From positions 1-64,000 of the forward strand of contig JAFEGL010000003.1 of assembly GCA_018239895.1 (NCBI GenBank): DNA of 64,000 bases, in the 5' to 3' direction. The notes under the pieces are model-generated. The model ran no database searches. It was given only the letters and a program-made list of their open reading frames with translations, and was not told where the DNA came from. Positions 35,308 through 43,542 of this stretch are shown piece by piece. Numbering within the stretch: the first letter of the stretch is position 1; the number at the start of each line of letters is the position of its first letter. Both the position numbers and the translations under genes were made by a program. The DNA is from Verrucomicrobiota bacterium (GTDB lineage Bacteria; Chlamydiota; Chlamydiia; Chlamydiales; SM23-39).

Positions 35308-35897
35308 ACAGTCTCAGTTGGCGTCTCGTATTCCTTCAGAATCGCCAACATCGCCGCGTCGGTGGGTCTGGTATTCGTTGCCATTTCAGTGAGAGGAGTC
35401 TTCCCATTTTCATCGGCAAAGTTGGGTTTAGCTCCCCTTTCGAGCAGCCATCTGACGGCTCCCTCATTTCCTTGGTAGCAGGCATAAAGAAGGGGGGTTG
35501 TTCTCCAGCTTTGATAATCGTATGTGTCAGGCTTTTTCACTCCTTCTAAAGACGGAAGATTGTTCTCTTTTATGGCCTTGCCCAAAGCCCGCATGAAACT
35601 GAACCTATCTTCAATCTTTTGCAGGTCTTTCACCTGATCGAACGCCTTTCTATTGCAAAATATGGCAGTGGCGAAAATATTCCCGATTAAAATAGGGAGA
35701 AAGCAGAGGAAGACCAATTTGGGGTTTTTATCTTCGATGTAACTCCAAAATCGGCTTTTATGCCGAACTGACTCGGGCAAACACTTGCAAACGCATTTTA
35801 GGAAAATGACGGTCAAATTCCAGGCGGTGCTGACGCCGGGGGTACAGTCGCAAGCTCGATCGAAATAGATAAAATTTTTAATCGCAGCTACACTCAT
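35304..35897 (-). CDS. Ankyrin-repeat membrane protein, putative effector
   Basis: The 197-residue product has a hydrophobic segment around residues 63-82 (LVFLCFLPILIGNIFATAIF) and two ankyrin-like repeats near 133-175. The diagnostic strings are TTPLLYACYQGNEGAVRWLL and GAKPNFADENGKTPL. It is the third gene of a minus-strand operon with the 266- and 90-residue proteins, each with a purine-rich ribosome-binding site (AGGAGC here). Ankyrin plus a membrane span in a chlamydia suggests a host- or inclusion-membrane-directed protein; this is inference. Confidence 0.75.
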   Translation of the reverse strand: MSVAAIKNFIYFDRACDCTPGVSTAWNLTVIFLKCVCKCLPESVRHKSRFWSYIEDKNPKLVFLCFLPILIGNIFATAIFCNRKAFDQVKDLQKIEDRFSFMRALGKAIKENNLPSLEGVKKPDTYDYQSWRTTPLLYACYQGNEGAVRWLLERGAKPNFADENGKTPLTEMATNTRPTDAAMLAILKEYETPTETV

Positions 35898-35898
35898 T

Positions 35899-36699
35899 TT
35901 ATTGCTCCTGTTGGTTTAATTCTTGCGTCAGTTGCGCAAATGTTCTTGCATCGATTCCAGCCATCGCCAAAAAGGCCAGATGCTCTCTCCTCTCTTCCTG
36001 CGGCACTTCTGCAAGGCTATCTCTCGCAGCTTCAGAAGTTAACGCCATCTCTTCTGAAAAGACCTCTTTTAAGGTATCTCTCATTCCAACCATGAAGGCA
36101 TACCCTGCTTTTATTTGAAGAAGAGTCTCCATGGGTCCCAATTCCCTCCGATCATTTTGATCATCTTCAACGAGTTCCATCCCTGTTTTATCATTGGTCT
36201 GAATGATCTCCCGAAGCAAAATGCATGGTATATTCGATTTACTTGCCAACGGGGCCACTCTAGGAAGCTCTCGTTCCTGCGCAGCGCTTCGCTGAGGGAC
36301 TAGTCTAGCTGGGTTGCCATCATTGTCCCCTTGCACAAGGACCATTTCCGAATGGTCGGGGCTCGGAGCTCTGTCCGATTCAAAGGGTCTCCGATTCGCC
36401 AGCATCGTGAGGGCGATTCTTCGAACCTCTGGGTCCTTTGGAAGGACATTTTGAAGCAAATTTCTCGCCTCTACTTGCTTTGCAATCGCTTTGACTGTTT
36501 TTTGCCAATCGGAGCGTCCGACAATCGATTTAAAGGCTTCGCTGACTCTGTAGACAATGTAGGAAAGGAGATCGCAAAAGGTTTGAGGGGAGCTATATTT
36601 TCGGACGCAATGGGCAATTTTATTTTGGACGGATGGGTCGAAAAACTCGATCATATCTTGAGCGCGCCGGTTGATTCCGGAAAGGGGTGCTGAACTCAT
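35899..36699 (-). CDS. Hypothetical 266-residue protein, putative effector
   Basis: No domain is recognised. The sequence starts MSSAPLSGINRRAQDMIEFF and is largely helical, with basic stretches before residue 110 and a Gln/Glu-rich C-terminus (LTQELNQQEQ). There is no signal peptide or membrane segment. An AAGGA ribosome-binding site precedes the start. It lies one base before the ankyrin gene and three bases after the 90-residue gene, so the three are almost certainly cotranscribed. Confidence 0.65.
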   Translation of the reverse strand: MSSAPLSGINRRAQDMIEFFDPSVQNKIAHCVRKYSSPQTFCDLLSYIVYRVSEAFKSIVGRSDWQKTVKAIAKQVEARNLLQNVLPKDPEVRRIALTMLANRRPFESDRAPSPDHSEMVLVQGDNDGNPARLVPQRSAAQERELPRVAPLASKSNIPCILLREIIQTNDKTGMELVEDDQNDRRELGPMETLLQIKAGYAFMVGMRDTLKEVFSEEMALTSEAARDSLAEVPQEERREHLAFLAMAGIDARTFAQLTQELNQQEQ

Positions 36700-36702
36700 T
36701 TT

Positions 36703-36975
36703 TTAATCCTTTTTGACTAATGGTTTTTTAATGATTTGCGGCAGCGCGACAAGCGCTGTCTCTTTTTTGGGAGGCTTGATGAGACTTTTGGCAACTTCCT
36801 CTGTTTTTTTTACTGGGGGATTTTGAGGATGTGCTTCCCATTGCTTCTTGTAGACTTCGTGCGGCCAGTTTCCAAATGATCTATGACTAAATGGAGTGAA
36901 CCTCAAAGATTGATAAGTTCTATTTGAAAAATGGTGTGTCCAGAGCAAGCCTGGACCCCTCAAAGCTTGGATCAT
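36703..36975 (-). CDS. Hypothetical basic 90-residue protein
   Basis: This is the first gene of the three-gene operon, with a strong GGGAGG ribosome-binding site five bases before its ATG. The product has an aromatic/basic N-terminal half and a lysine/proline-rich C-terminal tail (VKKTEEVAKSLIKPPKKE). It has no hydrophobic segment. A dispersed repeat in inverted orientation (37079-37183) lies about 100 bases upstream. Its function is unknown. Confidence 0.6.
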   Translation of the reverse strand: MIQALRGPGLLWTHHFSNRTYQSLRFTPFSHRSFGNWPHEVYKKQWEAHPQNPPVKKTEEVAKSLIKPPKKETALVALPQIIKKPLVKKD

Positions 36976-37078
36976 AAAACCTCCCTAAAAATAAAGGGCC
37001 ACAACAATAAACTTTTGTCTATTGCCAAGCAAGAGGCATTTAGCCTGTTCCTTCAAACTTTTTAGATTGAGCTCATCT

Positions 37079-37183
37079 GAACTTTGATCAGCGCAGAGGT
37101 AAAAAGGAGTGTAGAGAGACGCAGAGAAGTCATATATAGAGTTAAAAGAGAAAAATGAAGGCAAGACCGGGACCCTGCCCGGA
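37079..37183 (-). repeat. Dispersed intergenic repeat, inverted copy B
   Basis: Read on the minus strand it contains CCGGGCAGGGTCCCGGTC (37165-37182) and then CTCTGCGTCTCTCTACACTC and ACCTCTGCGCTGATCAAAGTT. It forms a long inverted repeat with copy C. The 374-base gap 36976-37349 holds nothing else recognisable. Confidence 0.8.
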
Positions 37184-37260
37184 GTGAGAGAGGCGTCTGT
37201 CGAGCTTTTTAGGATAACGGCAAATTTTGTTGAGAGGATCGGACCGGTTTAACCACCCTC

Positions 37261-37346
37261 ATTTTCTCCGGGCAGGGCCCGGTCTTTATATAATTTCTAT
37301 GCGTCTCTCTACACTCCTTTTACCTCTGCGCTGATCAAAGTTCAGG
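37261..37346 (+). repeat. Dispersed intergenic repeat, copy C
   Basis: CCGGGCAGGGCCCGGTC at 37268-37284 and the core at about 37298-37343 match copy B inverted, almost base for base over some 46 bases. It is related to 1-57 and 7852-7910. Confidence 0.8.
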
Positions 37347-37349
37347 CCG

Positions 37350-38348
37350 TTAAACGGAGAGAGATTTCAGGGGAGACGGGGCTTTTTTTAGGTACCACTG
37401 GACTGTTTTTTTCAGTCCCCGGTCCAACGTCCAGCGGGGCTCCCAGCCAAGCTCCCGCTTCATCTTCGCGCTGTCGATCGCATAGCGGAAATCGTGGCCC
37501 GGTCGATCGGTCACGTAGCGGACTAGATTGAAGAACCGGTCTGGCTCGACGTTGAGCTCCGACGAGACGATCTCGATCAGACATTGGAGCAGATCCCTGT
37601 TGGCCAGCTCGCAATTGCCTCCGATGTCGTACGTCTGCCCCTTTTTCCCTTTTTTTAGGATTGTCCAGATGGCTTCGGCGTGGTCTTCGACGTAGAGCCA
37701 ATCGCGGACGTTCGCCCCGCGGCCATAGATGGGGAGCGGTTTTTGAAGAAGGCAGTTAGTAATCATGAGGGGGATGAATTTTTCGGGGAATTGGCCAGGG
37801 CCGTAGTTGTTGCTGCAGTGGGAGAGGGTTGTCGAGAGGTTGTAGGTGTGAGCATAGGCGCGGACGAGATGATCGGAGGCGGCTTTGGTCGCCGAATAGG
37901 GGGAGTTGGGGCGGTAGGGAGACAGCTCGGTGAAGTGGCCGCTCTCACCGAGAGAGCCGTAAACTTCATCGGTCGAGATGTGGTGGAAGTGGACGTGGGG
38001 ATTTTTCCGAACCGCTTCAAGGAGCGACATCGTACCGCGGACATTCGCCTCCAAAAAGGGCTCGGCCGAGGCGATGCTCCGGTCGACGTGGGTCTCGGCT
38101 GCAAAGTGGACGATCGCATCGATCTCTTCCTCTTCGAGGAGTTTTTCGATGAGAGAGGTCTGGTTGATGTCGGCCTGAATGAACCGATAGCGAGGGTGGT
38201 CGGAAACTCCCTTCAAGTTGTCGAGATTCGCAGCGTAGGTGAGTTTGTCGACGTTGAGAATCCGCCCTCTGAATTCGGTGAGACGGAGCAAAAAGCGGAT
38301 GAAGGCGGAACCGATGAACCCAGCGCCGCCAGTGACGAGCAATTTCAT
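37350..38348 (-). CDS. rfbB: dTDP-glucose 4,6-dehydratase
   Basis: RfbB converts dTDP-glucose to the 4-keto-6-deoxy intermediate of dTDP-rhamnose. The 332-residue protein is an extended SDR: GGAGFIGSAF at the NAD loop, HFAAETHVDRSI, STDEVYGSLG and the YSATKAASDHLVRA active site with Y and K. It is the last gene of the minus-strand group rfbC-rfbD-rfbB, overlapping rfbD by ATGA. The thymidylyltransferase rfbA is not in the window. Confidence 0.95.
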   Translation of the reverse strand: MKLLVTGGAGFIGSAFIRFLLRLTEFRGRILNVDKLTYAANLDNLKGVSDHPRYRFIQADINQTSLIEKLLEEEEIDAIVHFAAETHVDRSIASAEPFLEANVRGTMSLLEAVRKNPHVHFHHISTDEVYGSLGESGHFTELSPYRPNSPYSATKAASDHLVRAYAHTYNLSTTLSHCSNNYGPGQFPEKFIPLMITNCLLQKPLPIYGRGANVRDWLYVEDHAEAIWTILKKGKKGQTYDIGGNCELANRDLLQCLIEIVSSELNVEPDRFFNLVRYVTDRPGHDFRYAIDSAKMKRELGWEPRWTLDRGLKKTVQWYLKKAPSPLKSLSV

Positions 38349-39187
38349 AGGCGGTTCATACAGTCCGTGAGAGCCTCTCTCCAGGGGCGGATCGAAATGA
38401 GTTTTTCCACTTTAGAGGTGTCGAAGGAAGTAAATAGGGGCCGTTTCGCCGGCGTCGGAAACTCCACTGAAGGAATCGGAACGATCTGTTCGCAAATTGT
38501 GGGGAGCGATTTCTGCTGGGCCCACTCCCAGATCGCCCGCGCAAAAGCATACTTGCTCAACGAACCACTGTTCGAATAATGGTAGATGCCTTGGCAATCT
38601 CTGAGCGCGATCAGAGCTTCGGCAAAATCGAGGGCGTAGGTGGGCCTCCCTATCTGATCGTCGACAAAGCGGAGAGTTTTATTTTGGCTGACAAGCCGGA
38701 GCACCTGGGCGACGTAGTGCCGAGCTCCGTGGCCTCCGAACACCCATGACACGCGGACTATGCAAGTTTCAGGATAGGCATTCAAAGCCCGGATCTCCCC
38801 TTCCCTTTTCGTGTAGCCATACCAATTGAGGGGATTTGTCTCGTCCTCTTCGCGGTAGGGGCGGTTTGATTTTCCATCGAAGACATAATCTGTCGAGATA
38901 TGGACCAGTCTGGTTCCAAATTCCCGGGCCGCCTTGGCAAGCATTTCTGGCCCTGAAACATTGGCTCGAAAAGAGGCCTCTCTCTCTGTTTCGGCCGGAT
39001 CAACCTGCGCGTAGGCGGCCGGATTGATGACGTGGGTCGCCTTTTGCATCTGTTGGCGCACCGCCTTTTCGTCGGCAATATCCACTTCAGCGTGCGTTGT
39101 GCCGAAAGCCGGAATGCCCCGCTTCTTCAGCAAGTCGAGAAGGACGCGGCCGACTTGCCCGTTGGTTCCTGTCACCCAAATGTTCAT
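38345..39187 (-). CDS. rfbD: dTDP-4-dehydrorhamnose reductase
   Basis: RfbD carries out the final reduction to dTDP-L-rhamnose. I choose the start at 39187, which overlaps the rfbC stop and gives 280 residues starting MNIWVTGTNGQVGRVLLDLL; longer in-frame starts run into rfbC. The NADPH loop GTNGQVG, the ISTDYVFDG block and the YGYTKREGE catalytic motif are present. It is coupled to its neighbours on both sides. Confidence 0.94.
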   Translation of the reverse strand: MNIWVTGTNGQVGRVLLDLLKKRGIPAFGTTHAEVDIADEKAVRQQMQKATHVINPAAYAQVDPAETEREASFRANVSGPEMLAKAAREFGTRLVHISTDYVFDGKSNRPYREEDETNPLNWYGYTKREGEIRALNAYPETCIVRVSWVFGGHGARHYVAQVLRLVSQNKTLRFVDDQIGRPTYALDFAEALIALRDCQGIYHYSNSGSLSKYAFARAIWEWAQQKSLPTICEQIVPIPSVEFPTPAKRPLFTSFDTSKVEKLISIRPWREALTDCMNRL

Positions 39188-39720
39188 CCGTACACCTCTT
39201 GGAAAAAGGGGCTCTGCTGATCGCGCTGAGACAAAATTGGCTCTTGAAACGGCCAAGGGATATTTAAGAAGGGATCGTTCCAACGGATCGACCCTTCGGC
39301 CTTTGGATCGTAAATTGTGTTGACCTTGTATTGGATGAGAGCCGTTTCGCTCAAGATGCAAAATCCATGGGCAAATCCAGCGGGGACGAAAAATTGACGC
39401 CTTTTTTGATCGTCGAGTTCGACCGCTTCCCATTGGCCGAATGTAGGAGAATCGGGTCTGATATCGACGGCGACGTCCCAGATTTTCCCATTCAGAACGG
39501 AAACGAGTTTGGCTTGTCCTGTTTGAAAATGGAGTCCGCGGATGGTCCCTTTTTTAGAAAACGACATGTTGTCTTGAACAAACGCGACGTCGATCCCTGC
39601 ATCGACGTAGAGCGGCTGCCGGTAGGTCTCGAGAAAAAAGCCCCGCTCATCGCCAAAAATGCGAGGTTCAATCAGCTTCAATCCATCCAATTTCAGGCAT
39701 GTTGCAAACATGCCATCCAT
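39184..39720 (-). CDS. rfbC: dTDP-4-dehydrorhamnose 3,5-epimerase
   Basis: RfbC epimerises the 4-keto sugar between the RfbB and RfbD steps. The 178-residue cupin has the family signatures IFGDERGFFLETYR, FVQDNMSFSKKGTIRGLHFQ and VDIRPDSPTFGQW, then FVPAGFAHGFCIL. The start could also be an ATG nine bases later, because no ribosome-binding site decides. It lies 10 bases after the YfiH gene, so the four genes may be one transcript. Confidence 0.94.
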   Translation of the reverse strand: MDGMFATCLKLDGLKLIEPRIFGDERGFFLETYRQPLYVDAGIDVAFVQDNMSFSKKGTIRGLHFQTGQAKLVSVLNGKIWDVAVDIRPDSPTFGQWEAVELDDQKRRQFFVPAGFAHGFCILSETALIQYKVNTIYDPKAEGSIRWNDPFLNIPWPFQEPILSQRDQQSPFFQEVYG

Positions 39721-39730
39721 TGTTCAAAAT

Positions 39731-40483
39731 TTAGCCTTTGAGCGCAACTATTGTCGCATTCCTTCCCGAATCTTTTTCGCGCCGGTAGGAGAAATAATCT
39801 TCGGGCGTACAAACTGTGCACACTTCGGCGATCTCGATATTTTTCTCGGGGATTCCGCAAGCGGCAAGCTGCATCCGGCTGATGGCCCAGAAGTCAAAGT
39901 AAAGCGGTTTTACTTGATACTCCCAAAACTCTTGAGGCAACTCTTGCTTGTAATTTTTAAATTCAGCGTGGTCGGGACCCAAAGAGGGAGAGATACAGAC
40001 GATCAAGTTATGAGCCTGCGTGCCGATCTCTCTTCTCATCGTATCGACGACGCGGGAATAGAGATTTTGAGCGCTTCCCCGCCAACCGCAGTGAGCAATG
40101 GCGACCGCTTCGTGGACTGGATCGTAGAAGATTGCCCCCTGGCAATCGGCATGGATCACGCCGAGGCCTATGCTCTTCTCTGTGGTGAAGAGGGCATCGC
40201 ACTGGACCACTTTATCGAGATTTTTCGCCGTGACACGGTGGACGATGGTTCCATGCACTTGATGAGGGAAAACCAATTGTTTGAGATCGAGCATTCGACG
40301 GACTATTTCCCGATTGGCTTTGACTCGGTCAGGTTTATCGGATGTCCCCTCGCCGAGATTCAAAGTCGCATAGGGACCTTCGCTCACGCCTCCATGCCTT
40401 GAAAAAGTTCCATGGACGACATGAGGGAAATCCTCTAGGAGTTCGTACTCGATCCATTCCAATTTCGTTTTTTCCATTTCCAT
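39731..40483 (-). CDS. YfiH/PgeF laccase-domain protein
   Basis: This family corrects peptidoglycan-precursor errors or acts as a purine nucleoside phosphorylase. It has the zinc-binding motifs HADCQGAIF and AHCGWRG. I start it at 40483 (250 residues, MEMEKTKLEW) because a GAGG sequence lies eight bases before that ATG; an upstream start at 40516 lacks one. The N-terminal GTFSRHGGVSEGPYATLNLG is typical of the family. It precedes the rhamnose genes on the same strand. The gene name yfiH is used by analogy. Confidence 0.88.
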   Translation of the reverse strand: MEMEKTKLEWIEYELLEDFPHVVHGTFSRHGGVSEGPYATLNLGEGTSDKPDRVKANREIVRRMLDLKQLVFPHQVHGTIVHRVTAKNLDKVVQCDALFTTEKSIGLGVIHADCQGAIFYDPVHEAVAIAHCGWRGSAQNLYSRVVDTMRREIGTQAHNLIVCISPSLGPDHAEFKNYKQELPQEFWEYQVKPLYFDFWAISRMQLAACGIPEKNIEIAEVCTVCTPEDYFSYRREKDSGRNATIVALKG

Positions 40484-40609
40484 AAGCTGACACCTCGCTT
40501 CTCTCTTTCCTATCAAAAATCGAATTGAGTTAACAGCAAAATTATGATGGAGTATTATATATGCCTCACTCCACTTGCAATTTAAGATCCTTTCACGGAT
40601 AGGTTCATT

Positions 40610-41533
40610 ATGCCTACGGAAGAGACACCCCCTCGCCTCTCTCTGGGAATCGGAATCACGATCTTCGCCAACCTATTTTTTGCCACAGCCAGCGCGCTCG
40701 TCTGGAGTTTTAGCGGGAAATTCCCCACCATCCAGATCGTATTCATCCAAAATATCGTCAGCCTTCTTTGCATTCTCCCGATTGCTCTCCGCAAGGGGCC
40801 GGCCCGGATCAAAACCAGCGTATTCCCGATCCATCTTTTGCGCGATGTGATGGGAGTAACTAGCTATTTTCTCTACTTTTTGGCCATCCGGTTTCTTAAC
40901 CTCGTCGATGCCTCGACCCTCTATTACATGGCCCCCTTCTTCATCCCGATGATCTGGTGGGTCTGGATGAAAGAGAAAATACCGGCCAACGTCTGGTGGT
41001 CGATCGTTGTCGGCTTTATCGGCGTCGCCATCATCCTAAATCCGAGCAAAGAGATTTTCCAGCTCGGTTTCGTGTTCGGCCTTTTTTCAGGCCTCGCCTC
41101 GGCGATCGCCCTCTGCGCCGTCCGAGTTCTCAACCTGAAAAAGGAACCGATGAGCCGAACCCTCTTTTACTACTTCAGCATAGGCTCCGTCCTCACCTTC
41201 CCCTTCGCTTGGGCCTCGTGGGTCTCTCCGGTAGGCATCGAGTGGTTTTATTGTATTTCGATCGGCGTGTCGATCGCCTTGGGGCAAGTTCTCCTCACCA
41301 TCGCCTACCGCTACGGCACCGCCTCGTATCTATCCCCCCTCGGCTACACCACTTTGATTTATGCGATCCTCATCAGCTGGCTCCTCTTCGAAAAGCCTCC
41401 ATCGCTCCGCTCGCTCATTGGCGCCATCATCATCATCGTCGGCGGAACGATCACCTACATTCTAAAGAAAAAACCCGAGACGATCGCCCAAACCTTCGAA
41501 TCGCCCCAGCCCAAAGAGCGCCCCCCTCTCTAG
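40610..41533 (+). CDS. EamA-family (DMT) membrane transporter
   Basis: The 307-residue protein has ten predicted transmembrane helices in two EamA repeats, as in the RhaT/YddG-like drug/metabolite transporter group and the S-adenosylmethionine transporters of Rickettsiales. Recognisable parts are ASTLYYMAPFFIPMIWWVWM at the end of the first repeat and TASYLSPLGYTTLIYAILIS in the second. The substrate cannot be told from the sequence. It is monocistronic and ends facing the bufferin-like operon, with a terminator between. Confidence 0.88.
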   Translation: MPTEETPPRLSLGIGITIFANLFFATASALVWSFSGKFPTIQIVFIQNIVSLLCILPIALRKGPARIKTSVFPIHLLRDVMGVTSYFLYFLAIRFLNLVDASTLYYMAPFFIPMIWWVWMKEKIPANVWWSIVVGFIGVAIILNPSKEIFQLGFVFGLFSGLASAIALCAVRVLNLKKEPMSRTLFYYFSIGSVLTFPFAWASWVSPVGIEWFYCISIGVSIALGQVLLTIAYRYGTASYLSPLGYTTLIYAILISWLLFEKPPSLRSLIGAIIIIVGGTITYILKKKPETIAQTFESPQPKERPPL

Positions 41534-41566
41534 AAAAAAAAATTCTTTTTGCAAGAGCAAAAAGAA
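41532..41566 (-). terminator. Terminator of the bufferin-like operon
   Basis: TTCTTTTTGC and GCAAAAAGAA (41543-41552, 41557-41566) form a perfect 10-base stem. On the minus strand it is followed by nine T. The remaining 109 bases up to 41675 hold a TCTCTGTGTTCTCT-type stretch loosely similar to the dispersed repeat, and nothing else. Confidence 0.75.
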
Positions 41567-41675
41567 AGTTGCTCTGTCGCGAAACGAGGCAAAATAGAAA
41601 TTAACTCTCCTTTCTATCTCTGTGTTCTCTCAAGTCTCTGTGGTGAATTTTTTTGGGGTGCGGGGCTTCCCCGCT

Positions 41676-42251
41676 CTATCTCTTTGGCAAGACGTAGTGG
41701 CGGAGCGGCCCCCATTCAATGCGGGGGAAATCGGCGTGGATCCAGTGTTCAGGCTCATGGGCGAGCATCTGAGCGCGGAAGGCGAATAGATCGGCGTGGA
41801 GCGAAAGAACTTGGCCTGGCGTTCCGTTCTCGTAGGCCGCGTCGACGAGAGCCGCCTCGTAAACTAACATTTTATCGCTTTGGTTATACTCTTCTTGGAG
41901 CCACTGCGGCAGGCGAGCGCCGAACTTAGCCAAAATCCAGTGGTTCGGCGGGTACCGCAAAAGATACGGCTCGGCAACCTCCCGATTGAACGCAGCAAAT
42001 CCGAAGAGACGGGTCAAAGTCGGATATTGCTCTTGCAAAACGGTGAAAACGCGAAACCAAAATTGCTGATTATAGATCCCGATCCGCTGCTGGGCTGTGA
42101 GGTGGGGACCGGAGGTGAGTTTTTCGTCGATTTCTCGACCCGTCTCTTCGTCGAAAATCGGCAGAGCGTCTTCTCCCATCTTCCTCAACGGGCGGGTGAG
42201 TATCTTGGCGATCCAGTGCTGCATCTCCAAAAGAGAGGCGGGACAGTTCAT
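41676..42251 (-). CDS. bufC: DUF2063 family protein (BufC-like MNIO partner)
   Basis: DUF2063 proteins accompany DUF692 (MNIO) enzymes and are thought to bring the precursor peptide to the enzyme. The 191-residue product shows the family text LTAQQRIGIYNQQFWFRVF, YPTLTRLFG and FNREVAEPYLLRYPPNHW. It overlaps the DUF692 gene by four bases in the usual order bufA-bufB-bufC. It has no signal peptide and should act in the cytoplasm. The gene symbol follows the published bufferin systems by analogy. Confidence 0.88.
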   Translation of the reverse strand: MNCPASLLEMQHWIAKILTRPLRKMGEDALPIFDEETGREIDEKLTSGPHLTAQQRIGIYNQQFWFRVFTVLQEQYPTLTRLFGFAAFNREVAEPYLLRYPPNHWILAKFGARLPQWLQEEYNQSDKMLVYEAALVDAAYENGTPGQVLSLHADLFAFRAQMLAHEPEHWIHADFPRIEWGPLRHYVLPKR

Positions 42252-43081
42252 GTCGGGATCAGCTCCATTTGATAGGCCTTTGCCTTGAGAGCCTCCTTCC
42301 AGGTCTCTTCAAAGAATATGTAGTTGTCGTCCCATTCCAAGAGGGTCGATACGCCGCCTGAAAGAGGATAGACTTTCCCGTAGAGCTTCCACACTTCATC
42401 GCTCACGAACTGATCGTGAGTATCGAGACAGTGGGTCCCGTAGTCAGTGTGGCCCGCAAGATGGATCTGGATGACCCGATCCATGGGGACATTTTTGATG
42501 TATTGCATCGGATCATAGCCGTGGTTGCGCGAGGAGACGTAGATGTTGTTCACATCGAGCATCATCATGATGTCGGCTTTCTCGACCACGCGGGCATAAA
42601 ATTCCCACTCAGGCATCAGATCGCTTGTGAATTCGGCGTAAGAAGAGACGTTTTCTAAAGAGAAAGGAACTTCGAGAAAATCTTGAATGATCCGGGCCCT
42701 TTCGGCGACATAGTCGGCGACTTCGGGGCGGTAGGGAAGAGGCAGAAGATCGTGGTAGTGGGCTCCTTCGAGGCGCCCCCAGCAAAGATGATCGGAGAGC
42801 CAAGGGGCTTTTGTTTTGCGGGCCAAGTCTTTCAGTTTTCTTAAGTAGTCGAAATCGATGGGATCTGGGCTGCCAATGGCGAGAGTGACGCCATGCATGA
42901 CGACTGGATATCGTTCAAGAATCCGCTCCAAATTTCGAGTTAGAGTTTCGTCGTCACCCATGAAGTTTTCGCTGATGATCTCAAACCAATCGATCTGAGG
43001 CCATGTTGAGAAAATTTCATCGAAATGGATAGGTCTAAGACCTATGCCGATACCTAAATTAGGCTTTTTTCCTTTAAACAT
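42248..43081 (-). CDS. bufB: DUF692 multinuclear iron oxidase (MNIO, BufB-like)
   Basis: MNIO enzymes use a cluster of two or three irons to modify cysteines in ribosomal peptides, for instance to thiooxazoles or oxazolones. The 277-residue TIM-barrel protein shows all main motifs: MHGVTLAIGS, WLSDHLCWG, LPLPY, SLENVSSY, MLDVNNIYVSSRNHG, IHLAGH, DTHDQFV and LEWD. It is preceded by the Cys-rich secreted precursor and followed by DUF2063. No clear Shine-Dalgarno sequence precedes its start, and a hairpin separates it from the precursor gene, so its expression is probably lower than that of the precursor. Confidence 0.93.
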   Translation of the reverse strand: MFKGKKPNLGIGIGLRPIHFDEIFSTWPQIDWFEIISENFMGDDETLTRNLERILERYPVVMHGVTLAIGSPDPIDFDYLRKLKDLARKTKAPWLSDHLCWGRLEGAHYHDLLPLPYRPEVADYVAERARIIQDFLEVPFSLENVSSYAEFTSDLMPEWEFYARVVEKADIMMMLDVNNIYVSSRNHGYDPMQYIKNVPMDRVIQIHLAGHTDYGTHCLDTHDQFVSDEVWKLYGKVYPLSGGVSTLLEWDDNYIFFEETWKEALKAKAYQMELIPT

Positions 43082-43112
43082 GGGAAGAAATTTAAAGGAA
43101 TCAAAAATTTAT

Positions 43113-43155
43113 GGTAAAGAGAAAAGATGCGATCCGCAAAGGATTGCGGATCGCA
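43113..43155 (-). terminator. Attenuator between precursor and modifying genes
   Basis: TGCGATCCGCAA and TTGCGGATCGCA (43128-43139, 43144-43155) form a perfect 12-base stem. On the minus strand it is followed by TCTTTTCTCTTT. It lies between bufA and bufB, so partial read-through would keep precursor mRNA in excess. Confidence 0.75.
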
Positions 43156-43162
43156 AAAGAGA

Positions 43163-43441
43163 TTATTCGCCGTCGACGACTTTTTGTGCGGCGCTCTTGC
43201 GCGACTTGACGGTTTCGCAAGCATCAGACTGCTGATCGCTGTAGTTGGTTGAAGAACAGTCCGATTTTTTGCCGCAGGTGTTGCAATCTTCTTCTTTGTG
43301 GCATTTCTTCTCTGCGGAGGCAGGACCTTCTTTTGTGCACTTGGACATAGCTACTTCGCTATTCGATGGTGCCGATTGGGCGGAGAGACAAAAACCAGCT
43401 GCCAAACAAACTGCCGCTAGTTTCATTGAAATGTGCTTCAT
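43163..43441 (-). CDS. bufA: Cys-rich secreted peptide, bufferin-like precursor
   Basis: The 92-residue product has a Sec-type signal peptide (about residues 1-24, MKHISMKLAAVCLAAGFCLS) and a hydrophilic core with six cysteines: C35, C47, C53, C56, C62 and C75. It sits first in an operon with an MNIO enzyme and a DUF2063 protein, the same arrangement as the copper-binding bufferins. The core does not look like the DUF2282-type BufA1 that I remember, so it may be a separate precursor type. An AGGAG ribosome-binding site precedes the ATG. Copper binding is inferred. Confidence 0.8.
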   Translation of the reverse strand: MKHISMKLAAVCLAAGFCLSAQSAPSNSEVAMSKCTKEGPASAEKKCHKEEDCNTCGKKSDCSSTNYSDQQSDACETVKSRKSAAQKVVDGE

Positions 43442-43542
43442 GACGAGCTCCTTGATTTATGTGTAAAAAACTCTTCACAAGCGACATTAAACCGCCCCGA
43501 TTTTTTCGTCTAGGAATTTGCACCATTCACTTAAATCTTCAC

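Noticed and set aside
41549..41929. Plus-strand open frame of 126 codons overlapping the DUF2063 gene
   Set aside because: It lies antisense to a recognised gene and begins in the terminator hairpin of the bufferin-like operon; no homology or ribosome-binding site is seen.
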